Positions 35,004 to 46,621 of a stretch of DNA of 64,000 bases are shown one piece after another. Numbering within the stretch: position 1 is the stretch's first letter; each line of letters starts with the position of its first letter. The translations under genes were made by a program, and so were the position numbers. The DNA is taken from the NCBI GenBank assembly GCA_000310025.1, contig FN649730.1:2182854-2246853 (forward strand), in the 5' to 3' direction. The notes beneath the pieces were generated by a model. That model had not been told where the DNA came from. It saw only the letters and a list, made by a program, of their open reading frames with translations, and made no database searches. This DNA is from Ectocarpus siliculosus. Lineage: Eukaryota; Sar; Phaeophyceae; Ectocarpales; Ectocarpaceae.

Positions 35004-35333
35004 CTAGGGTGAGCGAGTCACGACCACCCCCCCCCGCAAATGTACCCTCTCCACTGACTTTGGCCACACGCAGTTTTTAACGAAGTTGTCATCTTCAGAC
35101 ATCCCCTCAAACCGCAGATCGACTATAGCTGAAGGCCACGTAATTCGGCCTAGGTCCTCCCTGTAGCTCGCCCCAAATGACATCTCCTTGAGGGTTCGAG
35201 GCCATGACTGTCGACCACAAATGGCCTGGGCGTACTTTCGTCCGAAGACAAGCGATTGCAGCCGAGGTGGGCATCTTACACACATCTGTTCCACCCTCGC
35301 ATGTCCGCTTACGTTGAGGACGTTTAGGCATTA
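35004..35333 (-). CDS. fragment of a WP-type leucine-rich (FNIP-like) repeat protein
   Basis: The minus-strand frame contains successive short repeats of the type L..L.FG......I...WP..: RLQSLVFGRKYAQAICGRQ, SWPRTLKEMSFGASYRED, ITWPSAIVDLRFEGM and CVWPKSVERVHLRGG. The WP-x-S/T-L-x-x-L-x-F-G pattern with a period of about 23-27 residues resembles FNIP-type LRRs. The frame opens after a TAA at about 35334 and stops at a TAG near 35004. It therefore holds only about four repeats, against tens in typical members. It may be a gene relic or one exon. The neighbouring KDZ transposase is on the other strand. Confidence 0.5.
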
Positions 35334-35746
35334 CAACTGCTGTACACAAGGAAGGGTGCCCTGACCACAACTTGTGCGCATGACCTCAGACATTGCAGCC
35401 GAAGGCACTGGCCTCCTTCACAGGTGCAGGTGTTGTGTCCTCACCATTACCCATAAATGCCCACGATTGATTTGTGCATGCACACGGATGATTTGTCCAT
35501 GCACACGATTGATTTGTGCATACCTGGTACAAGCACTTATTCCAGAATCGACATGTAACGTGTGCGAATTTGCCCTGGCGAGGGGTCGGCAGACCAGGAG
35601 GTAATGGTGTCCGGCAACACATGAGACAGAATTTTTCCTTTCCTGCAGTAACGTCGTGCACAGCAGCTGGAAGGTTGGTCGCAGTTCACGTAACCCCACG
35701 CCCGCCGTTCGATATTGTGTATGCGATTATCGCGTAGCCTGAGGAC

Positions 35747-36765
35747 ATGAGAATGCTCCGTGGAATACTGGGAAGGAAGATCAGTTGGGGAAGTCTTTCG
35801 GCGAGCTGGTCTTGCGGCATTATCTGCGGGATAGTGCCCCTCTTGGAGGCGGAAGGCTGTGCCGAGGTGGACGCGGCACTCCAAAAGATTTTCCCGGATG
35901 AGGACCGACGCCCGACCATTATCTTCTACGACAAGGCCTGCGTTTTGGATCGCTACCTGACGGGCAAAGGGGATCTGTCGTGGGTTGGAACGCTGCTCAT
36001 CGTAGACAGGTAGGAGACTGTGGTGTTTGCTAAGTGAGCTAACGTACATATCGCCGTAGGCAGTCTAGAGGGCTAGCGCCCTCGAACGGTAGTGCGAAAC
36101 AGCGGGACTGGTAGTTTGTGACGTGTACATCTACCTGTATCTGTCAATGGTGGATCTTACACTCGAAAGTACAATCTTGCATGACCCGTCTCCAACAAGG
36201 CACGGTTACATACACTTATCCTATTGCTTCAACGGCCGGCGACAGGTTCCATTTCCGGGGCCATAGGGAGGTATTGTGCGCTTTCTTCAACTCGCCAAAC
36301 GACCAAGACAATCCTCTCCTGTGGAACGTGGAAGCCGACCCACCCGAGTTCTACTGGAACTCCTCGATCGCAGAGTCCAACAACGGGTGGCTCAGCGGTG
36401 CGCCAAATACGCACACGGCGTCGCACCTTTACGGGGTTATTCTGGACACATCTACTCCACGCTTTGACCTGATATCACGAGTCGCTACGTAGTCTACGCT
36501 GTGTCCCGCTGAGATTGGTTGCTGATAATCTTCGAGACAGCCGCGGACTCTGCTTTCGTCCGGCTGGAGAATCCACAGCCCTCTACACTAACGACCATAC
36601 AATGTCTGCCATGCACGCCCCTTGCGTCCTGCAGGGTTTCAACATGTCGTCATGCGAATGCCCAAGGTCCTCAACCGTCTCGTTTTGGACAACAACATCT
36701 GCTTCAAGAACGAGCTGCTGCTGGACAAGAAGCTCTTGTCCCAGAACCCGACGTTTGACCGGTAG
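35747..36765 (+). CDS. KDZ-type transposase, three exons
   Basis: Exon 1 (35747-36009, ATG start) encodes SCGIICGIVPLLEAEGC, RRPTIIFYDKACVLDRYL and ends WVGTLLIVD plus the first bases of Arg. A GTAGGAG...GACAG intron leads to exon 2 (from 36246). The join gives VDR-FHFRGH, then LCAFFNSPNDQDNPLLWN and EFYWNSSIAESNNGWL. These match the Kyakuja-Dileera-Zisupton signature: iifG with E, (i/f)iYD.aC.l..yl, lvVDrFH...H, and N.S.aE..N near the C-terminus. A probable exon 3 (36635-36765, acceptor CCTGCAG) encodes RMPKVLNRLVLDNNICFKNE and ends in TAG. The exon 2 donor is unresolved (about 36430-36490). A cysteine-containing segment at 35530-35660 may be an upstream exon. No stop or frameshift is seen in exons 1-2, so the copy could be fairly young. 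Confidence 0.65.
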
Positions 36766-37918
36766 TGAAGTACTTACGAGATCGTGAGGATCTCGCCCAA
36801 CTTCGGCGGGGGTGTGAGAAGCAAGATATTTTTACTTTTTAAATTATGTTGAAAGGGAAGGCCTTCTACGTTGAGTACCCCGACGCTTTCCGCCAGCAAC
36901 GTCGGCCTCCTCCGCTGGGTCGTCCGGTGCGAATAGTTACTAACTGCAGGGGGGTAGTGTTGGTTTACTGGCGCGGGTAAAATGTGGCTATTAGAAAAAT
37001 ACGGACAAGGTTTCATTGGCAAACTAAACTTGTCGTGTTCTTATTGGCCTTGCGGCCTAATGCACGTGGATTTCCGCCATATTTTCTGTCTACCTGTGAG
37101 CCCTTGTGTTATTGAAGCATGTACTATTGAGTTCGCTAGATAGTGCTGCGCGTAGCGTCACGTCGTCGTGGGCGTATCATCTGTTTATTTCAATATAGGC
37201 GTGTTTCCCTCTGGTTTCCTAACGACGAATGTAGGCGTTTGTTCTACGTGTTGTGCTTGTCCTAGGAACGGTGAATCCTATGTCTTCGTGGATGTCTTCG
37301 TGAGGCAATAGCGTGATGGGAGAAACGTGGCGTGGTTGTCGGGCCTTACTTGGTTAAATCGTGGTTGGTTGTTGGCTGTTGTTGTTGTTGTTGTTGCTCC
37401 TGTTATTTTGTCGTAGTCTTGGTGTTGTTGCTGTCTTCACACAACAACTCCTACAGTAGTACCCAGTCCCTCCGAAAAAACAACAAGTCGCCAAAATGGT
37501 GGTCAACCATTCGTCGAGGGGATACAGTCCCTCCTAAGAATTTGAGCTCCTACACAGACAAAGGGTGCTTGGCTACTGTCCCCACATGATTTGGCAAGCC
37601 ACCATATCTTTCCAGTTAGTTGTAGTTTTTTTCCAAAGGTTGAAATTCGGAACCTCCACCCTTCGCGCGGAAGGGATTTGAGCGTGGTTCGTTGTCGCTT
37701 CATGTGGCTCATGCCTATCTTTATTGCTCCTTTCTCACTACGAACCACTCAACATGCCTGCGTATCTCCTGTTCTCCAATGGTAGGCGGCGGTTACTTTG
37801 GGTGGGTATCCCTGACTCACCATGGGTAGAGGTGGCTGACGATTAGGAATTACATTATTTATTGGTGTCGTTCATAGTCCTCGTAATTCCCCCATGTTCA
37901 TCTTTCCGTTTCCTCCCT

Positions 37919-38450
37919 ACCATGGTTAACCATGGCTGATTGACCATGCCTGACCATGGTTAACCATGGTTAACCATGGTTAACCATGGTGGTTGACCAT
38001 GGCTGACCATGGTTAACCATGGTTAACCATGGTGGTTGACCATGGCTGGCCATGGTTAACCATGGTTAACCATGGTGGCTGACCATGGATGACCATGGCT
38101 AGCCATGGTTAACCACGATGGTTGACCATGGCAGTATCGTGGTCGACCATGGTCAGCCATGGACCACCATTGGTTAACCATGATCAGCCATGGCTAACCA
38201 TGGCCATTGTGCATGGTCACCCATGGCTGATCATAGATCATGGACAACCATGGGTTTCCATCAACCACGACTGACCATGGCTCTCCATGGTCAGCCATGG
38301 TCAGCCATGGTTAACCATGGTTAACCATGGTGAAAGTGACCATGGGTAACCATGGTTAGCCATGGTGGTTAACCATGGTTAACCATGGTGGTTAACCATG
38401 GCTAACCATGGTCATGACCATGGTTAACCATGGTTAACCATGGTGAAAAT
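37919..38450. repeat. CCATGG palindrome satellite, block 2
   Basis: About 530 bp of ACCATGGTTAACCATGG units with TGGTTGACCATGGCTGACC variants, the same motif family as 29598-29776. Confidence 0.95.
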
Positions 38451-38489
38451 GAAACATAGATGAACGATGACTGCTCCATTTGGTGGCCT

Positions 38490-38775
38490 GCCCTTGGGCA
38501 ACTGTCTGTGTGGGCTGCCCACGATGGGCTGCCCACCAAAGGCTGTCCATGGGCTCTGTGGAATAAAGTACCCACAGTTGGCTGCCCATGGTGGGCTGCC
38601 CATGAGCTGCCCACGATGGGCTGCCCATGAGCTGCCCACAGTTGGCTGCCCACACCACTCGCCCATGGTGGGCTGCCCATGAACTGCCCACGATGGGTTG
38701 CTCATGGTGGGCTGCCCAAGGGCTGCCCACCAAGGGCGGCCCAGGGCGGGCAGCCCACCATGCCCAATGGGGCTG
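38490..38775. repeat. GGGCTGCCCA-type degenerate tandem repeat
   Basis: Irregular reiteration of GGGCTGCCCATGGTGG, GAGCTGCCCACGATG and related strings, directly following the CCATGG satellite. Each unit contains the self-complementary TGCCCATGGGCA-like core in diverged form. Confidence 0.9.
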
Positions 38776-41700
38776 GGGGCCAACATCCAGGACGGATGGT
38801 GGTGAGTGTCCGGGCGGAAAGAAAGAGGAAGAAGAAGGGTTGTTGTCCGGATCCCTCAATGAGCTTGCTACGGGGAGAGGATTTGTAGGGGCGGGAAGAA
38901 GGGACGGTGTTGGGAGAGGCAAGGAAGTGGTGAAGAATTTCGGCACTCAACGAGCGCGCGGTCCCGTCGGGGGTGAAAGGGACATGTCAGTCCGTAGTCT
39001 TGTCTATCGGAATCGAATTATGTACATAACGATGGAGTCTCTTCTTCTCTTTTATCTCTTCGTCGCTCTTTTTTCTCTCTTTTTCTGGGTCAGATGGCCT
39101 TGTCTCTGCTTGCGTGTGAAGCACCAAGATTGAACCAAGGGGGTGTACCTCTTTCTCTCTGGCCCGTGATGCTGACTCCTAGTCTCAGTTGTTACCTCGC
39201 ATAGCGCGCAGAGGGAGCGGAGGACTCCAGAATATCTGTCGTTGATTTCTATTGACTTGCGGCCCCCTCGGGGCCAATTTGTTTGAGCGTGCCTTTTTAG
39301 GGTATAAGTTCCACTCCCCGGCGGGCACAACCGGCGTGTGGAAGTCTGTGACCACGGGAATCGACCGCGTCAAGTGTTGGATCAGTACGGACATATGAAG
39401 GTTCTGGGTAGGGAGAGACCGGAACGGTTTTTATTGGGAAGACAACAACAACAACAACAATGATGAAGGTAGACCCGTCCTGCGACGTTCGGTGTAAAAT
39501 GATAAATGCGAAAGATGGACTGCGTAAAGATCCAGCAGTCTTTTTCGGCAGTGGCAAAGAAATGTGCAACATGCCCCAAAACAAAAAATTGAGCGGGATA
39601 CTCTAGAGGGAATCCACGTGTTGTTGAAATGACGTGAAAGATTGACATTTCAGGAAGTTTTGACGTGAAGAGGTTGCGCCGCTTTTTTGGGGGCAAACTC
39701 TGACGGCGAAATTTTTGTGAGGAAGCGTCAAAATTAAATTTCACCCAAAGATAAAACGACGCGAAAAGATTGACGCTTCAAACATCGCCAGACTGTGGCT
39801 CACACACGCTTGCTCTGCTGCGGTCTGCTGTGCGCGGTCAGCAGCGAACACATTGGCCATGCCTATACTGATTGCTCCTAGCGGTCCTGCACCCACGCGT
39901 CTCGGCAGTTCTCACGGCGGCCAAGTGGCCAGACGCGCGTGTTCGGCGCGCGCGTTCGGTAGATGCGCCGTCGCGATTGCGCACGGGCTTTCAGCAGCAA
40001 AAAGGGGCATAGGCAGGGGAGTGATTGGGGGAGTCTCGCCCACGAAGGCAGCACATGGAGAGGAGTAAGGGAGGGTACACGGACTTTGCCAGTCAGTAGG
40101 TGCATTTCGCCCGCCCCCTCACGGGGTTCGGTGCTCTGCTGCCGCAGTGACATCGGTATATACACAGCAGTGCAGCGAGCAGCTGCCTTACTCATCAGCA
40201 ACGAACGGCAGTTTGACGCCTGGGAAGTCGCAGTTTGACGCCTGGGAAAAGTCGCCGCGGCAAAGGAGGGAAGGTCGGCGGGATGAGGCGAAGGGGTACA
40301 CCTAGTCTCCTGGGAGCCTGGGGGTGTGAGTCTTCGCTTCGGAATGTCGACCCTGGGTGGCAGCCCGAACCAACCTTGAACTCTACCTCCACCATTTTTT
40401 TTTTTTCACCTCTCACGTGTCAACGGGCACACGCGGTGCGAATTTTTTCCCGTCAAAACCCTCAACCGTCACTTTATGTTGGCGTCAATCCTCAAAGGTC
40501 AAAATTCCGCGTCAATCCTATAGTGGATACCCTATACTGTAGTAAATAGAACACCGCCTTCTCTGTTGTTGCAGGTTTGCTTCCACAACCCGAGAACCCA
40601 ACCCACTCTTGTATTTCGGCCTACAAGACTCCAATCGACGCAAGCACCGGTAGGAGAGTGCGTGGAAGATGCCGTGACAGCACAACTCCACTCTCCTACT
40701 ACATCGATGTACAGTTGTACTGCTGTCGTTGTAGCACCATGTGGAAGATCTCCGAGGGGTCCTCCTGCGTGGTAACAACAACACGGCGAGAGCTCTACGT
40801 GTACCTGTCGTCGACACATTACATGTGGCAGCCGCACGACACACGAACGGATTATTGTATTGCATGGTACTATGGTTCGCCGTGGCAGGAAGTATCCCAT
40901 CCAGTTAGGTCGTTGCCGTAGTACGCGGACGTCGTTCGGCGTCTAGTCCATACTGCTGTAGCAAAAACACACGGCAGTAATCGAGCTGTGCATGCAATTT
41001 TTTGCTCTGGTTCACTTTTTGGCCTTCACACCCCCGGAATCCCACTGCTGTATCTCGACCTACAAGACTCCAATCAACAAACCAGTGACAGAAGTGCGTG
41101 GACGATGCTGTGACAGCACAACTAAGTCGACACTCGTACAGTCGGCGTCTGCTGGTCCATACTGCTGTAGAAATACAAAAATCGAGCCATCTTTTTTTTT
41201 TTTTCCATACTAATAACAAGAAATGTATCACGTCACGACGACCATCCTGTGAGTATAGACTTAACTACAATTATGTCGGAGGCCTGAGACGTAAGAGTTC
41301 AACCATTGTTGCACTCTAAAAAACCAAGACGTTTTTTTTCGGTGCATCAGTTCGCGGTCGCCTTGAGACTTTTTTTTTCGCCGGCTCTTGCCCGCTGCAG
41401 CGGGCCAGTCTCTGGATCGCATCGCCCCTGTCGCGACCTCGAAACTCCAAAGGCGAGTAGAGTTACAGCACAGTGAATGCACGCAACCACTATTATTTCA
41501 GTCATTGAGCTAGACGTTGCGGTGCGGAAAAACGGTTTTAATTGTTTTTTAATGGGGTTCAAACAATTTTTTCGGCCGTCTTCGCCGACGTGGGCGTGCC
41601 ACTCTCACGATCACAGCGCCCCTGTCGCGAGCTCTAGACTCCAAGGGCGAGCCGAGTTACAGCACCGTGAAGTACGGCTAAATATCGTGCATCCGGGAGC

Positions 41701-42355
41701 GTCTACGCAAGGGGCTTCAAGGGGCTGTGATCTCTGAAGAATCACGCATGCATCTCATTGGACGAGATTTCGGAGAACGTCAACTCATAATATTAATCAT
41801 GACACATGAAGTACAAGCATACATACATGCAGTACCTAGCACAGACTTTTTTTTGCCGCATGGTATCATCAATCTGTAGATAGATATCGACAGACTGTCC
41901 GTACTATAATGGTATCCGTTGTAGGTACAGTGTGCATGCATGCATGCATCCTGTCGCCTTCTCCAGCGGAAGCAACGCGAACTGGAGTATGTATGTGCAT
42001 CGTGTATTGTCACCGCACGGATGGTTACGTACTACGTATATGCCACACACACCCTCCAAGATGCACTTTATTCTACAGCTGTAGCAAGGAAGATTGGACA
42101 TTTTTTTGTAGATTTATTGTTGTTGTGTACGTACGCCACAACTTTTAGACTTACCTTGCTTTGGTTTGAGCTTGAACATGCACGCAAATATCACGGCATC
42201 ATCAATTGCTGCGAGTGCTGTAAGGTTGAAGGCATATGTCTTCTGTAATACTGTGAACACTGCTGTTGTTGTACTGCTGTTGTTGTTGTATTGAAGGTGC
42301 TGCTGTAGACTGCGCTACATCATATATAAACAGTTAAACAAGAGAGATCAACTTT
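38776..42355. other. no recognised gene; diverged direct duplications
   Basis: The segment about 40590-40705 (CCTACAAGACTCCAATC, GTGACAGCACAACT) recurs at about 41047-41130. The segment about 41420-41485 (CGCCCCTGTCGCGA, GAGTTACAGCAC) recurs at about 41610-41670. Poly-T runs lie at 40396 and 41192. No protein family is recognised in the open frames. Confidence 0.4.
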
Positions 42356-42359
42356 TCGT

Positions 42360-42765
42360 GATATCACACCGTTTCATGGAATAATTGGTGGGAGTTAGTC
42401 AAAAGTTAGTCTGCGCACAGTGAACGTTCTGGGTTGTGTGGAATAACTGCTGGAAGTTACAATAGTCAGAGGTTAGAATAATTGTTGGAAGTTTAGTCAG
42501 AATTTAGTCTATGCAGAGTGAACGTTCTGGATTGTGTTAACAATTTCATGGGATAATTGCTGGAAGTGTGTCAGAAGTTAGAATATTTGCTGGAAGTTGG
42601 TCAGAAGTTAGAATATCTGCTGGAAGTTAGTCAGAAGTTAGTCTGTGAAGAGTGAACGTTCTGGGTTGTGTAAACCATTTCATGGGATAATTGCTGGAAG
42701 TTAGTCAGAAGTTTGAATATTTGCTGGAAGTCTTTGAGAAGTTAGTCTGTGCAGAGTGAATGAAA
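42360..42765. repeat. degenerate tandem repeat around GCTGGAAGTTAGTCAGAAGTT
   Basis: Short GCTGGAAGTTAGTCAGAAG units alternate with GAGTGAACGTTCTGGGTTGTG blocks, giving about four higher-order copies upstream of the zinc-ribbon-like gene. Confidence 0.85.
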
Positions 42766-42842
42766 GAGTGCACATCCCGGTCACTCTCACTTTCGACATC
42801 CTCTCCTCGCATCCCCGAATCGACCTTCATCTGCAACACAAC

Positions 42843-44045
42843 ATGAACGCCCTCTCCCGTAGCTCCCCAGCAAAGCGTAAGTCCACCCAGTCAGCGAGTC
42901 GTAGTGGAGTGTACCGCCGCCCTGTACAACAGGGCGACCTCAACTGGCCTTGCCCCGGGCCCGACTGCGACGGCGGTCACCTGAAGCTCGTAAACAAGCG
43001 CGACGGCAAAAGGCAAGTTTGCCCCTTGCGACCGTAACAACAACCGCGACGAGGACAGTTGTAGCGTATCCTGCACCATTCTCACCCCGTCGACAACGTA
43101 CCCCAAGCCGTGCCAGCTCTGCCTCGCCCCGGTGGGAGGTACTCCTTCGCTCGGGATCCCAACCGACCAGGTCAACAGCCGCGGCTACAAAGGTAAAAGA
43201 AAGTTCTCTCTTTGATTGTATCAAGTAATTTCCACCTGATGTGTGCCCGAATGTTGTTCTGGTGTTGCATGACGGCCTGGCATGAAACTTCATCGCAACC
43301 GCAACCGTTAAATCTCTCCACGACAATGCCCTTTTTGCTTGCTGTTGTTGTCAGAGTGGAATAATATCCACGCGGTGTGGCGTCTTTGCGCCGGTGCCAA
43401 GTCTTCGGACAGCAAGAAGTTCAAGCACGTCACCGTCGCCCCCGCCAGCCATATCGGGGTAAATCATGTGTACACCCGTTTACATCGGAACGTGATTGTG
43501 TAGTGACCAGTCGTGTGTGTGCGTAGTTACCTGGATATGGGTGCGCGGATGCATCCGACTGTTGCTGTAAATTAGTTACCCATATGTCACAAAAGTACAC
43601 CGTGTTCACCGGTCGACGTCACAAAAAAATAACATTTTTTAGTATGGGGAAACCATGTGACCTTCATTCCTTATATTTTCCCCTGTCAGTACACCGAGTT
43701 CAACCGTCCACGTCATATATAAAATTATAATTATTTTATATAGAAATTATAATTATTTTATATAGTAAAACCATGTGAAATGTATTCCTTATATTTCCCC
43801 CTGTCACCCATCCGATATCCACTGCAAAGATGCACTGCGAGTGTTCCGACGCAGCGACTAACGACGAAGACCTGGCCGACGGGTGCACGGGCGAGATCGT
43901 CGAGGACGACCTGATCATCAAGGATTGAGACTCCCCGCCGCTGCACTACCAGTGCGCCCGCCGCCTGTGGGACCAGACCATCAACGAGATCCTCAACAAG
44001 ACCGACGAGCACCGCGACCTGGGAACTACCCACGCCGACCTCTAA
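42843..44045 (+). pseudogene. zinc-ribbon-like multi-exon gene of unknown function (one frameshift, one stop)
   Basis: The ATG at 42843 starts a basic N-terminus (NALSRSSPAKRKSTQSASRS) and then WPCPGPDCDGGHLKLVNKRD with Cys pairs. At about 43012 a 4-nt excess breaks frame. The continuation FAPCDRNNNRDEDSCSVSC and KPCQLCLAPVGG supplies more Cys pairs, giving a topoisomerase-like zinc-ribbon spacing. The exon ends at about 43191 before GTAAAAG. Exon 2 (43359-43458, acceptor TTGTCAG) restores phase and reads EWNNIHAVWRLCAGAKSSD. Exon 3 (about 43829-44045) reads MHCECSDAATNDEDLADGC, then has an in-frame TGA (43926-43928), then HYQCARRLWDQTINEILNKT and a TAA. Family unknown; Cys-rich DNA-binding is a guess. 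GC is higher than in the flanks. Confidence 0.4.
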
Positions 44046-44161
44046 AGTAAGACGCGTGTTTCCATTTCAGAAAAAAGTAAACGTCTCAAGTTACTCAAGG
44101 CACATTGTTGCCACCTTCAACTGGCTTTCGCCAACTATCAATAGAGTAGATATATCACCCC

Positions 44162-45064
44162 ATGTCTGATAATCATCGATGTCGGCCGACGCCAATTCAT
44201 CGGGTAACTCGTTCAGCAGCCGCATCTCACAATCGCCAAACACGATCACATACTGCACGTCACAATCCACACCAAAGTTCCACACCCAGCCAGAGTAACA
44301 CTCCCTCAAGGAACGTACAAACAACTACAACTCGACGAACACCTTCAGCTCGTCGAAATACCCAACGAAGATCGCTCACCCAACCACGAACGACGCCTGA
44401 AACTCGAACACCACAAACCTGTCCGGATAACGCGCAAGCTGAAATCTTAGCGGAACGTCGACGTCGCAATGCAAACAATAACACACCACACGACTCAGAC
44501 CCTGAACTCGATATGATACGTCAACATTTTAGCCAAATGAGGAATCGTGAACCAAGGTTACCGGCACCCAGTCTAGACAGCCATCGCGGTGATGCTAATA
44601 ACCAAATCTGCCTTGGAGTGCAAGACATTGACTCGCAATCGTTCGACTTCCCTTCGGCACGTTTCGAGCTAAAACACACGACGGATGGATTTGGATGATC
44701 CACAAAATGTCACATGTTCTCACTGCAATGCTCAACTTTGGAAAGAAGAAAAGAGATTAAATTGTTGTAAAAAGGGCAAGTCGTATATATCCATCCTCTC
44801 CAATCTATCCCCCACCATTTTATGGCGCTGTTTGAAACTACTAAATTCATTTCTGCTCAAAGAAGGTACAACGGGCTTTTCGGATTCACTGCATTAGGCG
44901 CAGGCGGTATTCAAAAGAAGACATGGACTGAACCGCCAGCCCCTTCAATGCTCACCTTGCAAGGACGTGCTTACCACCGCATATTCGACCTCCAACAACA
45001 TTATGAGAACTATTCCGTGTCGAAGAAATCATCGCAGCTAAACGATTTTTTGGTGCTCCGATAA
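44162..45064 (+). pseudogene. Helitron Rep-helicase, N-terminal fragment (frameshifted)
   Basis: The ATG at 44162 begins a basic, Thr/Arg/Pro-rich leader of about 170 codons. Two frame changes (about 44680 and 44800) join it to segments typical of Helitron N-termini: VTCSHCNAQLWKEEKRLNCC followed by KKGKSYI, which matches the C..C.A..W..E....CC..GK motif. RRYNGLFGFTALGAGG and SMLTLQGRAYHRIFDLQQHY then match the R.YN..f.f.slg....... GqvyHri region. Sequence after 45064 does not continue the protein, so the Rep nuclease and helicase domains are missing. No Helitron 3' hairpin/CTRR was searched for successfully. Confidence 0.65.
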
Positions 45065-45514
45065 ACATCCACTTTAATGCCTCCACATTACCTCCTCCCC
45101 AACAACCTCTTTCTTCTGCTATAAATTTACATTATACCGTATCATCTAGGCATTATGACACGTACACGCTCTTACATCCATCTCCCCAATAATTGCATTC
45201 TGCCGCCAGCGCAGGCACCCTACCGCCTGCACCATCACCGACATCATCACGGCCATCACCGTCGCGCTTCAACATTGAGAAGCTCGAGACCTGCGTACAA
45301 GGCTGCAAACGAAACCATACCTTCCGCAGTGGTAATCGGCAAGAACCACCAGGGCCGCAAGGGGCAACGATGACCCGAGGCGGGAGGCGTCAACTCTTTC
45401 ACCGTCAACTAGCGGCAACGCAGTCGAACCATTGCGTGCGATGTTCGTTCTTACTTTGTCTGAATGTTTTAGGTGTTCCACTCCTTTCACAATGTGAGGG
45501 ATACCGCATATCGG

Positions 45515-45690
45515 CGTCATTAGAGGGGGGCATTGGAGAAGGGCGCGGCATCAGAGCGGATCGACACTGAAGAAGTTAGAATATAAGCATTCGAGCGGGA
45601 CGACACTGAAGAAGTTAGAATAAATAGTTCCAGAACATTAGAGGGGGATACTAGAGAAAGGCGCGACACTGAAGAAGTTTGAATATGAAA
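45515..45690. repeat. short tandem repeat containing GACACTGAAGAAGTTAGAAT
   Basis: Three spaced copies of CGACACTGAAGAAGTTNGAAT (about 45559, 45610 and 45666) and two of ATTAGAGGGGG(G/A)(C/T)A with AGAGAAAGGCGCG-like text. Confidence 0.8.
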
Positions 45691-46121
45691 GCTAGGCGGC
45701 AACACACCATCAACTACCGGCAATACCGTCGACCAATTGCAGTGTTCGTTCTTTCTTTGGCCGCTTTGGGGAGGATATTGGCCACCGCAAAGCCACTTAG
45801 AGAACGTTGCCTGAGAGTGACTACGTTCTTACCGGCGCAAGAATAGGGAGGCGACCGTAGCGTACATCTCCTTTTCGTCCGCACCGGGCGAAGCTAGACA
45901 AAAATTCACGTACACGCGACTCTTTTGGCTTCACGTTACACGGGAACGACACATTTCTCGAAAACAACGCGAACATCTTCACACCGTTCATTCGGTCACC
46001 CTGCGGCTTCATGCCCTTGGTATGCTGTGCACAGTCTTCACACCTTCCCTTTAAGCCTACTACTGAGGACGAGGGCGCCTCTGCGCCCGAAGTCCGGAGC
46101 CCTTGAATATATAACATGATT

Positions 46122-46257
46122 TTGGGCACGCCCATGGGCATGCCCATGGGCGACCCATGGGTCGCCCATGGGCCGCCCATGGGCGTGCCCATNNNNNNNN
46201 NNNNNNNNNNNCGAGGCGTCCATGGGCGGCCCATGGGTGACCCATGGGTGACCCATG
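46122..46257. repeat. CCCATGGG palindrome repeat with a 19-N gap
   Basis: Tandem GCCCATGGGC and ACCCATGGGT palindromes flank N bases at 46193-46211. Related to the CCATGG satellites at 29.6 and 37.9 kb. Confidence 0.95.
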
Positions 46258-46387
46258 CGTCATTTACCAAACCTGTACTTGTAGAAAGCGTGGGAGACCC
46301 ACCGGAGCTAGCCCACAAGTAAGGTCCACAAAATTGACTGGATGAAACGATAAACGAATACCTAAAATAAAATCATTATTCAACCGG

Positions 46388-46621
46388 TCGCCCCGGTGCT
46401 CTAGCGGTAGATTCGAAACCGCTAGTCGCAAAGGTCGTGAGGTCGAATCCCCATGGGGTGACAAACCAAAAAAACTTACCAGTACAAGCGAAACATAGAA
46501 AAAAAAAGCTCACCGTCGACGAGGGAAAGGGACGACTGGACCCTTCTCGAGAAAAAAACAAATCAGCACGCACCGCAGGAGGAAGGTGGGCACGAAATTA
46601 AAACGAAAAGAAGAAAAAAGG
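46388..46621 (+). mobile_element. tRNA-derived SINE, copy 2
   Basis: The head has an A-box-like GGTGCTCTAGCGGTAGATTCG and a B-box-like GAGGTCGAATCCC with CATGGGGTG. The body shares CACCGTCGACGAGGG, GACTGGACCCTTCTCG and CGCAGGAGGAAGG with the copy at 3105-3382. The A-rich tail ends GAAGAAAAAAGG. Same orientation as copy 1. Confidence 0.75.

Noticed and set aside
38402..38946. Gly/Trp/Pro-rich open frames over the GGGCTGCCCA repeats
   Set aside because: Translation of a short degenerate tandem repeat, open on both strands.
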